Positions 27,391-35,953 of a DNA stretch of 44,842 bases are shown here, in pieces. How positions within the stretch are numbered: position 1 is the first letter of the stretch; every line of letters begins with the position of its first letter. This DNA comes from Novosphingobium sp. GTDB taxonomy: Bacteria > Pseudomonadota > Alphaproteobacteria > Sphingomonadales > Sphingomonadaceae. Made by a program: the position numbers and the translations under genes. Location: NCBI GenBank assembly GCA_004211435.1, contig SECS01000009.1, positions 1-44,842 of the forward strand. Direction: 5' to 3'. Below the pieces are notes generated by a model, which was not told where the DNA came from, searched no databases, and saw only the letters and a list, made by a program, of their open reading frames with translations.

Positions 27391-28113
27391 ATGGCGACCT
27401 TCGTATTGGTCCATGGCGGCGGGCATGGCGGCTGGTGCTATCAGCCCGTGGCGCGACGGCTCCAGGCCAAAGGGCACATCGTCTACGCCCCGTCGCTGCC
27501 CGGCATGGGCGAGCACACGCACCAGCGCCATCCCGATATCGACCTCGACACGCACATCGACGACGTCGTCGCCCTGCTGCAGTGGGAGGACCTGACCGAG
27601 GCCATCCTCGTCGGTCATTCCTATGGCGGCATGGTCATCACCGGTGTAGCCGACCGGGCGCCACAGCGCGTCGGCCACCGTGTCTACCTCGACGCCGCCT
27701 ATCCGCGCGACGGGGAATCGCTGCACGAACATGCCTTCGCCAACATCGAGGGCGCGCGGCAGGGGCTCTATGTCGAGAACGGCGTCGAGCTCGTGATGAA
27801 GCCCGATCCGATCCATCCGGGTTTCTTCGGCATCCACGATCCCGCGCTCGCGCAGTGGACCTACGAACGCCTGACGCCACAGCCGTGGGCCTGCTTCTCG
27901 CAGAAACTGGTGCTGCGCAACGAAGCGGCGATGCGCGCGCTGCCCGAAAGCCACATCATCTGCACCCCGACGATCCCCGGCCGCGACATGGACCTGCTGC
28001 GCGCGCGCTCGCAGGGGCGAGTCTGGGACATCGACACCGGCCACGACCTGATGCTGACCGAGCCAGACTGGGTGGCCGAACGGCTGCTCGAGGTCGCCGC
28101 GAATATGGGGTGA
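27391..28113 (+). CDS. alpha/beta hydrolase, salicylate esterase-like
   Basis: A 240-residue hydrolase. It starts ATFVLVHGGGHGGWCYQPVARRL, with the oxyanion HGGG, the form seen in plant methyl esterases and related bacterial enzymes. The nucleophile is Ser77 in VGHSYGG, and the base is the His of DTGHDLMLTEP near residue 219. Start at ATG 27391, with GGGGAG seven bases upstream; an in-frame GTG at 27385 is less likely. It sits behind the 20-bp palindrome and should be induced when the divergent TetR binds its ligand. Substrate unknown. Confidence 0.9.
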   Translation: MATFVLVHGGGHGGWCYQPVARRLQAKGHIVYAPSLPGMGEHTHQRHPDIDLDTHIDDVVALLQWEDLTEAILVGHSYGGMVITGVADRAPQRVGHRVYLDAAYPRDGESLHEHAFANIEGARQGLYVENGVELVMKPDPIHPGFFGIHDPALAQWTYERLTPQPWACFSQKLVLRNEAAMRALPESHIICTPTIPGRDMDLLRARSQGRVWDIDTGHDLMLTEPDWVAERLLEVAANMG

Positions 28114-28135
28114 GTGTTCGAGCCGACCGATGCGA

Positions 28136-28750
28136 TCAGTGCGAGGTTTCTCGCACCAGCGCGGCCTCGATCGCGACGCGGATCGCTTCTGACGTGTGCG
28201 CGGCGCCGATCTTGGTCAGCATCTTGGCGCGGTGGATCTCAACGGTGCGCGGGCTGATCGCGAGCTGTTCGGCGATCGATCGGTTCGAATGGCCCGCGGC
28301 CATGCCGACCAGCACCTCGCGCTCGCGCTGGGTCAGGCGCTCGATCCGGCTGCGCGCAACGGCTTCGCGCAGGCGCGCGTGGCCGACGTTCTCGGCGCGG
28401 TCGTCGGCGGTCATCAGCATGTGATCGAGCTCGGCATCGTCGAACGGCCAGGCCAGATAGTCGATCGCGCCGCCCAGCACCGCTTCGACGATCCGGCGCG
28501 GGGCCGGCTTCTCGCCGAAGGCGACGACGGGCAGCCAGTTGCCCGACTGCACGAGCTGTTCGGTCAGTTGGACGATAGCCGTACCGTTGTCGTGGATCAT
28601 GATCAGGCCCTGGCGCGGCCAGTGGCCGCCGAGCTCGGCGACCGTTTCGAACGGTTCGACATGGACGCCGCGACCGGAAAGATAGTGGGAAATGGCCGCC
28701 CGGCGCCGCAGATCGCCATCCACAAGGATGATGTGCCTCGCACTGTCCAT
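28136..28750 (-). CDS. FixJ/NarL-type regulator with atypical receiver domain
   Basis: A 204-residue two-domain protein. Residues 1-115 form a receiver-like fold: HIILVDGD (Asp11, Asp13) and LIMIHDN (possible phosphoacceptor Asp54). The switch Thr of FixJ (ITGHGD) is replaced in VVAFGE, and the conserved Lys (EKPF) is Trp101 in LAWPFDD. Residues about 140-195 are a full LuxR-type helix-turn-helix: RLTQREREVLVGMAAGHSNRSIAEQLAISPRTVEIHRAKML. The ATG at 28750 is preferred, with AGGG eight bases upstream. It lies just beyond the flagellar operon on the same strand, separated by a hairpin, with its own leader. No sensor kinase gene is nearby. Confidence 0.88.
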   Translation of the reverse strand: MDSARHIILVDGDLRRRAAISHYLSGRGVHVEPFETVAELGGHWPRQGLIMIHDNGTAIVQLTEQLVQSGNWLPVVAFGEKPAPRRIVEAVLGGAIDYLAWPFDDAELDHMLMTADDRAENVGHARLREAVARSRIERLTQREREVLVGMAAGHSNRSIAEQLAISPRTVEIHRAKMLTKIGAAHTSEAIRVAIEAALVRETSH

Positions 28751-28841
28751 CCGATGCACCCTAGCAAGTTCTGCGCGGGATGGATGCGAAATTCGTCCGG
28801 TTGACCGGTCGAATTGCTCGATAGCGGATGTATATCCTCGC

Positions 28842-28865
28842 GCGGGCGAAAGCTAATTCGCCCGC
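28842..28865. terminator. hairpin terminator after fliS
   Basis: GCGGGCGAA (28842-28850) and TTCGCCCGC (28857-28865) form a perfect 9-bp stem with a 6-base loop, eight bases past the fliS stop codon. No T-run follows, but the position fits the end of the flagellar operon. Confidence 0.6.
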
Positions 28866-28872
28866 AGGAAGA

Positions 28873-29256
28873 TCAGTTCGTCTGGTTGGACAGGTTCATC
28901 GCCTGCGAGATCTCGAGAAAGTCCTGACGGATCGTGCCGAGGACCTTGGCATCGAAATTGAGCGCGCTGTCGAGGATCGCACGACGGGCGGCCTCGTAGA
29001 GGTGAGTCAGGGCCTGCGCCGTCGCATCACTGCCGCTGACGCCCATTTTCAACGCCGTGATGGCCGAAAGTGCGCGCGTCAAGGCCTTGCTCTTGAGGCT
29101 GTTGTCGCCGCGGTCCTGCGCGAAGATCGCGGAGCCCAGCGAAGAGACGAGCTGTTCGTAGCACAGCCCGACCAGATGCCTGGGGTCGGCGCCTTCGACG
29201 CGTGCGTCGAAGTCGACGCGGCGGTAGGCTTCATTGGGGGATCGGATCGCCAGCAC
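28873..29256 (-). CDS. fliS: flagellar export chaperone FliS
   Basis: A 127-residue cytoplasmic chaperone that holds flagellin unfolded until export. The conserved core is visible: AYRRVDFDARVEGADPRHLVGLCYEQLVSSL, then the helical bundle with ALTRALSAITALKMGV and LYEAARRAILDSA. The start is GTG, with AAAGG about seven bases upstream. It follows fliD by 11 bp and is the last gene of the flagellar operon, before a hairpin. Length is normal. Confidence 0.9.
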   Translation of the reverse strand: MLAIRSPNEAYRRVDFDARVEGADPRHLVGLCYEQLVSSLGSAIFAQDRGDNSLKSKALTRALSAITALKMGVSGSDATAQALTHLYEAARRAILDSALNFDAKVLGTIRQDFLEISQAMNLSNQTN

Positions 29257-29267
29257 GGTTCAGCCTT

Positions 29268-30731
29268 TTAGTTGTTGTTCGTGCCATTCCAGGCGGCGAT
29301 CTGGTTCTTCAGGAAGCTCAGCGTCGATTTCGAAGCGCCGACCTGGCTGTCCGAAGCGGAGAAGCGCGCTACGAGCTGCTTGCGCAGCACTTCCTGCTTG
29401 TCGGACAGCGACGTGAGGTCTTCGCTGGCCTTGGTCTTCTGCTTCGTCATCGCGGCGATCGAGTTGGCCAGCGTCGCGCCGTAGCTCTTGGTTTCCGTGC
29501 TGATCGACGACATGTTGCGCGAAATTTCGCTGATCGTCGCGTCGACACCGTTGAGGCCGTTGGTGAACATCGCCGCGGTGGCTTGGGGATCGGCCTTGAG
29601 CGTTGCGGTCAGGCGCGCGCTGTCGAGCGTGAAAGTGCCGTCCTTCTGGATCGAGACGCCGAGGTCCGCGAGGCTGCGCGGCGTCCCCTCGGGTGCGTTC
29701 GGCATGATCACCTTGCTGGTGAGCTGCTGCATCGTGCGTCGCAGCGCCAGTGCGCCGCTGTCGCGAGACAACTCACCGGTCTTCGAATCGGTCAGCGTGT
29801 TGAGCTGGGTGATGATCTCGTTGAGCGCGGCGGTCAGGTCCGTCATCGCCTCGGTGATCGAGGAACTCGGATCGGTGAAGGTCACCGTCGTCGGCACACC
29901 GGTGTTGGTGCCGGTGAGGTTCAGTTCGACGCCCGGAATGGCGTCGGTGACCTTGTTGCTGGCCGAGGTGACGGGCAGGCCATCGAGCTTGAAGCTCGCG
30001 TCGCCGGCGGTGGTGATCAGGCGGTCGGGAGCTGCCGTAGCCGGATTGGCGGCCAGTAGGCCGAGATCGCCGGAAGTCACGTCCGCGTCGATCTTGAAGG
30101 CGCTGGCCGTGCCGGTGGAGCCTTTGAGCACCAGCTTGGCGCCGTCGGTCGTGTTCGAGACGTAGGCGGTGATGCCCGCGTTCTTCGCATTGATCAGGTT
30201 GGCGACGTCGGTCAGCGTCTGGCCGGCGGTCACGTCGATTTCGATCGCGGGGGCAGTGCCGGCGTTGAAGGTGGTGCCGTTGACCGTGCCGAGCGAGATC
30301 GTCAGCTTGCCCTCGCCAGCCAGGCTGGTCGCCGAATCGAACTTGGCGCTTGCCAGGGTCTGCGAGGTGGCGAGCTTGGTCACTTCGAGCGAGTAGCTGC
30401 CCTTGGCGATCGTCGTGCCCGACAGCGTCGCTTTGGCGACCGCGGAATTGGCGAGCTGCGGCTGCGACGAAAGGTCACCGGCGCGGACGCGCGAGTTGAG
30501 CGAGCTGGCGAGGTTCGAGATCGCGCTCTTGAGCGTCGAGGCGGCCGAGATCTGCGCTTCGAGCTTTTCGGACTGGGTGGTCAGCCGGTCCTTCTTCGCC
30601 GCGAACTGGGCTTGGGCCAGGCTGGTCGCCAGCCCCGCCATGTCGACGCCGCTGCCCGCGCCGAGCGAGGTGAGAAGCTGCTGCGTCGCGGTCTGGGTGA
30701 CCGACTGGGTCGAGCTGACTGAAGTTGCCAT
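29268..30731 (-). CDS. fliD: flagellar filament cap protein FliD (HAP2)
   Basis: A 487-residue protein that caps the growing filament and helps flagellin fold. The N-terminus GVDMAGLATSLAQAQFAAKKDRLTTQSEKLEAQISAASTLKSAISNLASSL is the classical HAP2 segment, which forms a coiled leg with the C-terminus (MTKQKTKASEDLTSLSDKQEVLRKQLVARFSASDSQVGASKSTLSFLKNQI). The Ala/Thr/Gly-rich middle part is the exposed D2-D3 region. It follows flhB by 56 bp in the same direction, while the earlier fli genes mostly overlap. This small gap could hold an internal promoter; none was identified. Confidence 0.93.
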   Translation of the reverse strand: MATSVSSTQSVTQTATQQLLTSLGAGSGVDMAGLATSLAQAQFAAKKDRLTTQSEKLEAQISAASTLKSAISNLASSLNSRVRAGDLSSQPQLANSAVAKATLSGTTIAKGSYSLEVTKLATSQTLASAKFDSATSLAGEGKLTISLGTVNGTTFNAGTAPAIEIDVTAGQTLTDVANLINAKNAGITAYVSNTTDGAKLVLKGSTGTASAFKIDADVTSGDLGLLAANPATAAPDRLITTAGDASFKLDGLPVTSASNKVTDAIPGVELNLTGTNTGVPTTVTFTDPSSSITEAMTDLTAALNEIITQLNTLTDSKTGELSRDSGALALRRTMQQLTSKVIMPNAPEGTPRSLADLGVSIQKDGTFTLDSARLTATLKADPQATAAMFTNGLNGVDATISEISRNMSSISTETKSYGATLANSIAAMTKQKTKASEDLTSLSDKQEVLRKQLVARFSASDSQVGASKSTLSFLKNQIAAWNGTNNN

Positions 30732-30787
30732 GGTTTCTAAAACGGCTTTGCGCCGCTCCCGTTAAGAGGTTGAATGCGGTATGCGGA

Positions 30788-31927
30788 TCAGTTCGTCGCG
30801 CTCGGATCGAGACGGCCCTCGGTGTCGAAGCGCAGCAGCGTCGGAACGTCGACCTGCGGGCGTGCGACGCTGTAGCCGCGTTTCAGGGACATCACGAAGC
30901 CGAGCACCGCGGCGACCGCGACGTAGAGCTCCTCGCGGATCACCTGGCGCTCGCGCGTGGTGTAGTAGAGCGAACGTGCGAGCGCCGGATATTCAAGCAC
31001 CGGCAGCGCCAGCTCGGCGGCGAGTTCGCGCATCGCGAGCGCCTTTTCGCCGCGGCCCTTGGCGACGACGATCGGTGCCGAAGCCTCTTCGGGATTGTAC
31101 GACAGCGCCACCGAAAAGTGGGTCGGGTTGGTGACCACGAAATCGGCCTTGCGCATCGCCGAAGACATCGCGCCCATCGCGATCTCGCGCTGGCGGCGCT
31201 TGATCGCGCCCTTCTTTTCGGGCGAGCCTTCCTGTTCCTTGCCTTCGTCGCGGACTTCCTGAAGCGTCATCTTCAGGCGGCCCATGCGGCGGATCAGCTG
31301 GATCGGGAAATCGGCGAGCGCGATGATTACGAGGCCGAAAGACAAGGTGAACAGCAGCGAGATCAGCGCGTCCCAGCCATAGGTGAGCTGTGCATGGAGG
31401 TTGGCCTGGCCGAGGTGCAGCAGGCCGGCAACGCGGCCGCTCGCCCAGAACCAGGCCATGGCACCGAGCAGGCCGACCTTGAGCAGACCTTTGCCGAGCT
31501 CGATCAGGCCGTTGGGGCCGAACATGCGCTTGAGCCCCGAGGCCGGGTTCATGCGCGAGGCCTTGGGCGCCAGATTTCCCGGAAGCCAGCGCCCGGTGCC
31601 GAAACCGAGCTGCGAGACCAGCGAGAAAAGGATCACCGCGACGCCGAGCAGCAGGACCGGGGGCATCGTCATCATCATCAGCGAGAACAGGATCGGGCCG
31701 GAGTCGAAATGTTCGAGCGTGGCGCGGTCCCAGGTGAAGCCCGTGCGCAGCGCGTTGCTCATGCCGTCGAACACCCAGGGGCCGGCGAACTTCAGCCAGA
31801 TCACGCCGACCAGCATGCCGACGGCGGTGGCGAGTTCCTTGGAGCGAAGGACGTCACCGTTCTTCGCGGCATCGTCGATGCGCTTTTGACTAGGGGCAAA
31901 ACTCTTTTCGCCGGCGCTCTCGCTCAT
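30788..31927 (-). CDS. flhB: flagellar export apparatus protein FlhB
   Basis: A 379-residue inner-membrane export gate protein and substrate-specificity switch. It has four membrane segments (around residues 35-55, 80-105, 145-165 and 186-206). A long cytoplasmic domain carries the self-cleavage site TNPTHFSVAL (Asn267-Pro268), conserved in all active FlhB proteins. Its ATG overlaps the fliR stop in an ATGA arrangement, so translation is coupled. FliK, encoded in the same operon, is the expected ruler that triggers its switch. Confidence 0.95.
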   Translation of the reverse strand: MSESAGEKSFAPSQKRIDDAAKNGDVLRSKELATAVGMLVGVIWLKFAGPWVFDGMSNALRTGFTWDRATLEHFDSGPILFSLMMMTMPPVLLLGVAVILFSLVSQLGFGTGRWLPGNLAPKASRMNPASGLKRMFGPNGLIELGKGLLKVGLLGAMAWFWASGRVAGLLHLGQANLHAQLTYGWDALISLLFTLSFGLVIIALADFPIQLIRRMGRLKMTLQEVRDEGKEQEGSPEKKGAIKRRQREIAMGAMSSAMRKADFVVTNPTHFSVALSYNPEEASAPIVVAKGRGEKALAMRELAAELALPVLEYPALARSLYYTTRERQVIREELYVAVAAVLGFVMSLKRGYSVARPQVDVPTLLRFDTEGRLDPSATN

Positions 31928-32706
31928 TTGACCAGCACGCTCCGCGTTTCGGCGAGGGCATTGGCCGACAGGTCGGTCATGCGATCGGTGATGAGGGGGA
32001 AGGAGATGATCAGCGCGGCGATACCGGCGAGCACGCCCGCGGGCAGGCCCAGCGCGAAGAGGTTGAGCGCGGGGGCCGAGCGGCTGAGCACGCCCGTGAC
32101 CACCTGGACGACGAGCAGGACCAGCGTGACCGGCAGCGCGATCGCGACGGCCGTGGCGAACATCGTCGTGGCAAAGCCGGCGATCGTCGCGAACTTCTCG
32201 GGCCCGAGCCAGGTCTGGCCCGGGGGGAATACGGTGTAGCTGTCGATCACCAGCGAGAGCCAGTGGAGGTGGCCGCCGAGCGCGAGGAAGATCAGGGTCA
32301 GGATCACCGCGAAATACTGGCCGAGTGCGGGCGACTGTACGCCGCTGTTGGGATCGACCGTAGAGGCCATGGCCATGCCCATGCCGCCGCCGATGATCTC
32401 CGCGGCGATCGTCGGCGCCGCGAAGGACAACTGCAGCACGAAGCCGAGCGTCAGGCCGACGAGCACTTCGCCCATGACCATCAGCAGGCCGTTGGCCGAG
32501 AGCAGCGCCGGCGGGGCCTGTATGGGCAGCCAGCCGCAGACGAGGACCGCGACGGCGCCCGTGACGATGACGCGCACCTGCACCGGCACCGAGTTCGCGC
32601 CGAAGAACGGGGCGGCCATCATGGCCGCGCCGATCCGCGTCATCACGAACATCCAGCGCCAGAATTCGGCTTCGATCGTACCGAAACCGAAGTCGATGTT
32701 GATCAC
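31924..32706 (-). CDS. fliR: flagellar export apparatus protein FliR
   Basis: A 260-residue inner-membrane export gate protein with about six hydrophobic segments. Conserved features include MTRIGAAMMAAPFFGANSVPVQVRV, SFAAPTIAAEIIGGGMGMAMASTVDPNSGVQSPALGQYF and FALGLPAGVLAGI. The start is GTG at 32706, whose last bases overlap the fliQ stop as GTGA. The longer open frame upstream is a shadow of fliQ and fliP. Full length for the family. Confidence 0.93.
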   Translation of the reverse strand: MINIDFGFGTIEAEFWRWMFVMTRIGAAMMAAPFFGANSVPVQVRVIVTGAVAVLVCGWLPIQAPPALLSANGLLMVMGEVLVGLTLGFVLQLSFAAPTIAAEIIGGGMGMAMASTVDPNSGVQSPALGQYFAVILTLIFLALGGHLHWLSLVIDSYTVFPPGQTWLGPEKFATIAGFATTMFATAVAIALPVTLVLLVVQVVTGVLSRSAPALNLFALGLPAGVLAGIAALIISFPLITDRMTDLSANALAETRSVLVK

Positions 32707-32975
32707 CGGGTGACCTGCGCGATCTGAGTGAAGATTTCCTTCGTGAAGTCGCTGATCAGCCCCATCATCGAGGCGCCGAAGACGACCAGGACGAACGCGG
32801 TGACCGCGAGCTTGGGCACGAAGGTCAGCGTCTGCTCGTTGACCGAGGTGGCCGCCTGGACGATGCCGACGATCAGACCCACGGCGAGCGTGGTGATCAG
32901 GATCGGCGCCGAGGCCAGCGCGGCGACCCACAGCATGCGGTCCGCGAGCGCGAGGAAGTGCTGCGACTGTTCCAT
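32703..32975 (-). CDS. fliQ: flagellar export apparatus protein FliQ
   Basis: A 90-residue gate protein with two membrane segments. The first is APILITTLAVGLIVGIVQAATSVNEQTLTFVPKL, including the invariant Q-x3-(S/T)-x-N-E-x2-(L/T)-x-F-xPK motif; the second is AFVLVVFGASMMGLISDF. Overlaps fliR by four bases and is six bases after fliP. Confidence 0.95.
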   Translation of the reverse strand: MEQSQHFLALADRMLWVAALASAPILITTLAVGLIVGIVQAATSVNEQTLTFVPKLAVTAFVLVVFGASMMGLISDFTKEIFTQIAQVTR

Positions 32976-32981
32976 GGCGGC

Positions 32982-33803
32982 TTATCCGAAACTCGAGGCC
33001 AGCGAACCCATCAAGAGCGCCCAGCCGTCGACGAGGACGAAGAGCAGCAGCTTGAACGGCATCGACACGATCGCGGGGCTCATCATCATCATGCCGAGCG
33101 ACATGAGGACCGACGAGACCACGAGGTCGATGACGAGGAACGGAAGGAACAGCATGAAGCCGATCTGGAACGCGGTCTTGAGCTCGCTGGTCACGAAGGC
33201 CGGGAGCAGGATCGAGAAGGGCACGTCCTGGGGCCGGGCGAACTTGGGCGCCTTGGCCATCTCGGCGAACATGGCGAGATCGTTCTCGCGCGTCTGGCGG
33301 ATCATGAAGCCGTGGAACTCGTTGCCCCCCAGCTGGATCGCCTGGGCCGCGTTGATCGTGCCCGCCGAATAGGGGGCGATCGCGTTGGCGTTCACCTTCT
33401 CGAGCGTCGGCGCCATGACGAACAGCGACAGGAACAGCGCCAGCCCGATCAGCACCTGGTTGGGCGGCGACTGTTGCAGGCCGATGGCCTGACGCACGAT
33501 CGAGAGCACCACGAGGATCCGGGTGAAGCTGGTCATCATCAGGATCAGGCTGGGCAGGATCGTCAGCAGCCCCATGATCAGGAGCAGCTGGAGCGACATG
33601 CTCATGCCGGTGGGCGTCTGACCGTTCATCGCGCTGAAGGCGCGGTCGAGCGCGCCGGGAATCGCCGCCGCGGCCGGGGTCGGAGCGGCGGGCGCGCCGG
33701 CCGGAACGGCCTGAGCGAAAGCCGCGACGGGCGCGGTCAGGAGGAACAGCGACAAGGCGGCAAGAATTTGCCGCTTGCGTTGCCGCATTGCCGGCAGCCT
33801 CAT
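32982..33803 (-). CDS. fliP: flagellar export apparatus protein FliP
   Basis: A 273-residue core subunit of the export gate. It begins with a cleavable signal peptide (RQILAALSLFLLTAPVAAFA) and then an Ala/Pro-rich stretch. The FliP body has LLIMGLLTILPSLILMMTSFTRILVVLSIVRQAIGLQQSPPNQVLIGLALFLSLFVM, and the C-terminal part includes LLPAFVTSELKTAFQIGFMLFLPFLVIDLVVSSVLMSLGMMMMSPAIVSMPFKLLLFV. All are highly conserved. The ATG overlaps the fliO stop as ATGA; a second ATG at 33788 is also possible. Confidence 0.95.
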   Translation of the reverse strand: MRLPAMRQRKRQILAALSLFLLTAPVAAFAQAVPAGAPAAPTPAAAAIPGALDRAFSAMNGQTPTGMSMSLQLLLIMGLLTILPSLILMMTSFTRILVVLSIVRQAIGLQQSPPNQVLIGLALFLSLFVMAPTLEKVNANAIAPYSAGTINAAQAIQLGGNEFHGFMIRQTRENDLAMFAEMAKAPKFARPQDVPFSILLPAFVTSELKTAFQIGFMLFLPFLVIDLVVSSVLMSLGMMMMSPAIVSMPFKLLLFVLVDGWALLMGSLASSFG

Positions 33804-34093
33804 GCCGTTTCTCCCGCGATCGTGACGTCGACCGATCGGGCCCGCGCCGGCGCTTCCGCCAGGCGGGTCAGCCCGGTGCGCGAGGCGGAGACGAGGATCT
33901 CACGTCCGTGGAATTCGATGACGGCGAGCTTGAGCGTCGGCGAGAGCATCGTCGTTTCGACGATCCGCACCGACTTGGACCCGCCACCGGCTCCGGCGCG
34001 CTCCTGCATCTTCTGCGCGAGCTTCAGGCATCCCCAGGCGAGGAGGGCGATCAGCGGCAGGAGGATGAGAAGCTTCAGAATGTACCAGAGCAC
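33800..34093 (-). CDS. fliO: flagellar biosynthesis protein FliO (short form)
   Basis: A predicted 97-residue protein that helps assemble the FliP ring. One membrane segment at the start (LWYILKLLILLPLIALLAWGCLKLA) is followed by a small cytoplasmic domain with VRIVETTMLSPTLKLAVIEFHGREILVSASRTGLTRLAE, the FliO/YscJ-like core. GTG at 34093, four bases after the fliN stop, is the likely start, although its ribosome site (AAGG, two bases away) is poor. The frame is open upstream over fliN, but that part is a shadow. Identity also rests on the N-O-P order. Confidence 0.8.
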   Translation of the reverse strand: MLWYILKLLILLPLIALLAWGCLKLAQKMQERAGAGGGSKSVRIVETTMLSPTLKLAVIEFHGREILVSASRTGLTRLAEAPARARSVDVTIAGETA

Positions 34094-34097
34094 GGCC

Positions 34098-34376
34098 TTA
34101 TTCGCCGCCCAGAGCGGGCGCGGGCGCGCTGGCGCCGGCCAATTCGACGATGCGGAGGCCAAAACGGTTGCCCTGCGCGACGATCTCACCCTTGGCGATA
34201 GCCTTGCCGTTGACCATGACGTCGAGCAGTTCGTCGGTCAGGCGGTCGAGCACGACGACGCTTTCCTCGCCGAGCGAGAGAACGTCCTTGAGCTTCATGT
34301 CGACGCGGCCGAGTTCGACCGAAAGGCGGACGTCGACGTCCTTGAGGAAATCGAAGCCGCGGGGGTGGATGGTCAT
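34098..34376 (-). CDS. fliN: flagellar switch protein FliN
   Basis: A 92-residue C-ring protein consisting almost only of the SpoA domain: DVRLSVELGRVDMKLKDVLSLGEESVVVLDRLTDELLDVMVNGKAIAKGEIVAQGNRFGLRIVEL. This is shorter than enteric FliN (137 residues), because the N-terminal extension is absent; that is common in alphaproteobacteria. It lies 31 bp after fliM. A short Ala/Pro tail ends the protein. Confidence 0.93.
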   Translation of the reverse strand: MTIHPRGFDFLKDVDVRLSVELGRVDMKLKDVLSLGEESVVVLDRLTDELLDVMVNGKAIAKGEIVAQGNRFGLRIVELAGASAPAPALGGE

Positions 34377-34407
34377 TGCAAAATCCCTTCTTGCTGTGAC
34401 CGGTCCT

Positions 34408-35301
34408 TTAGAAAGCCTGAGAGACCTGGACCGCTACGCGATCATCCAATGCACCAATCGTGCCAGTTGCGATGGTCTTGTCGCCGACCTTGAGCGGGAT
34501 GCTGCGCGCCACAGCCACCGGGATGATCTGACCGGGCTGGAGATTCGACAGCTCGGCGAAGCCGATGCGCATGTCGACCAGTACCGCACTGATCGTCAAC
34601 GGCACCGCGCCGAACGGTTCATGGGCGGGGTTCGAATTGCCGGCGCGGGCCACCTTGGGGGCGCTGCGCTCGCCTTCGCCGAACATCTTGATCAGCGCCG
34701 TGCGGGGAATCGCCACGGTGACCGTCCAGGGCGCGCGGCCCGGATCGTCGACTTCGAGCGTCAGCACGCCCAGTTCCTCGCCGTCGGCAAAGGGGGCGAG
34801 CTGGTTGATGCAGCCGTCACGGCGTACGGGCTGGACCGCGCCGCCGAGGCCGAGCGCCTGGCCGAGTGCCTGGACGACGACAGCTTCGAGCCGTCCGATC
34901 ATCAGTTCGGCCGAAAGCGGGAAGGACGTGGGCAGCGGCGAGGGCGCCACGCCGCGGCCGCCGAATGCCCTATCGACCATGCGGAGCACGGCTTCGGCGT
35001 CGAGCGAGGCGAGCGCCGACATGTCGGGCGCGCCCAGAGTCAGCAGGGCGTTGGCGGCGAGCGGGGCGATGGTCTCGCCCAGTTCGCTCATCGTGCATTC
35101 GCGCGGGCCGGTGCTGCGCACCAGCGGCGGTTCACCCGCCGACAGCGGCGCCAGAGCGGCCGACAGAACGCGCGCAAGTCCATCGCCCAGGCGCGTCAGC
35201 GCGGGGGCGATCTGGACCGGCGCGGCGTCCTGCGAACGCAGCAGCTCCGGGCAGTGTTGTGCCGCCATACGGTCGGCAACAAAGGCGCGCTCAGGCTTCA
35301 T
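34408..35301 (-). CDS. fliM: flagellar switch protein FliM lacking the CheY-binding peptide
   Basis: A 297-residue C-ring switch protein. The middle domain has the FliG-contact motif GGRG (114-117 in VDRAFGGRGVAP). The C-terminal SpoA-like domain is FAELSNLQPGQIIPVAVARSIPLKVGDKTIATGTIGALDDRVAVQV. The usual N-terminus with an L-S-Q-x-E-I-D-x-L-L peptide, to which phospho-CheY binds, is absent. The protein opens MKPERAFVADRMAAQHCPELLRSQD and is about 35 residues shorter than typical FliM. No in-frame extension upstream restores the motif: the fliL stop is only 11 bp away. Confidence 0.9.
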   Translation of the reverse strand: MKPERAFVADRMAAQHCPELLRSQDAAPVQIAPALTRLGDGLARVLSAALAPLSAGEPPLVRSTGPRECTMSELGETIAPLAANALLTLGAPDMSALASLDAEAVLRMVDRAFGGRGVAPSPLPTSFPLSAELMIGRLEAVVVQALGQALGLGGAVQPVRRDGCINQLAPFADGEELGVLTLEVDDPGRAPWTVTVAIPRTALIKMFGEGERSAPKVARAGNSNPAHEPFGAVPLTISAVLVDMRIGFAELSNLQPGQIIPVAVARSIPLKVGDKTIATGTIGALDDRVAVQVSQAF

Positions 35302-35312
35302 CTGTTCTCAAA

Positions 35313-35915
35313 TCACTGAATGATGAAGGATTTGAAGTAGACGGCGTCGACCCCGCCAAACCCTTCGGTCTGGTTGAGGACCTTGTTGATCGCCGCGGTC
35401 ATTCGCTTTTGCAGGCGATCCTTGCCTTCCATCGTCGTCACGTCCTCTTCGGGCGTATCGGCCAGGACTTCGAGCAGCGCCGAGCGGATCGCCAGCTCGT
35501 GCTTCTTGATCCACATCAGCACGCGGCCGTCGCGACGGGTCGAGCAGGCCAGCGCGACCTGGACCAGCGATTCGGACTGCTTGAGGTTCGACGTGAATTC
35601 CTCGGCGAAGCTGTAGTAGGCAGTGCGATATTCGCTGCCGCCTTCACCCTCGACCTCGGGCCCGCCGGCGCCTTCGCCTTCCTTGGCGTCGCCGCTCTTG
35701 ACCTCGAAGGGATCGACTTCGCCCTTCTTGATCAGCTTGGGCTTGTTGTCTTCCTTCTTTTCCTCGTGATGGCCACCACCGATGACGCCCGCAGCCATCA
35801 GGCCGAAGGCACCGCCGCCGCCGACGCCCAATAGCGCCACGCCCATGATCACCTTCATCATCATGCCGCCACCCTTCTTGGGCTTGGCTTCCTTTTCAGG
35901 TTTGTCGCTGCTCAT
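35313..35915 (-). CDS. fliL: flagellar basal body-associated protein FliL
   Basis: A 200-residue inner-membrane protein that supports the stator around the basal body. A Lys/Glu-rich cytoplasmic start is followed by a Gly-rich membrane segment (VIMGVALLGVGGGGAFGLMAAGVIGG), an acidic low-complexity linker (EGEGAGGPEVEGEGGSE) and the periplasmic FliL domain: EFTSNLKQSESLVQVALACSTR...KKHELAIRSALLEVLADTPEEDVTTMEGKDRLQKRMTAAINKVL. Located between fliK and fliM in the operon. Confidence 0.92.
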   Translation of the reverse strand: MSSDKPEKEAKPKKGGGMMMKVIMGVALLGVGGGGAFGLMAAGVIGGGHHEEKKEDNKPKLIKKGEVDPFEVKSGDAKEGEGAGGPEVEGEGGSEYRTAYYSFAEEFTSNLKQSESLVQVALACSTRRDGRVLMWIKKHELAIRSALLEVLADTPEEDVTTMEGKDRLQKRMTAAINKVLNQTEGFGGVDAVYFKSFIIQ

Positions 35916-35953
35916 TGTCTTCCTCTAGCGCTGGATATCAGGGCCGGATTGCG

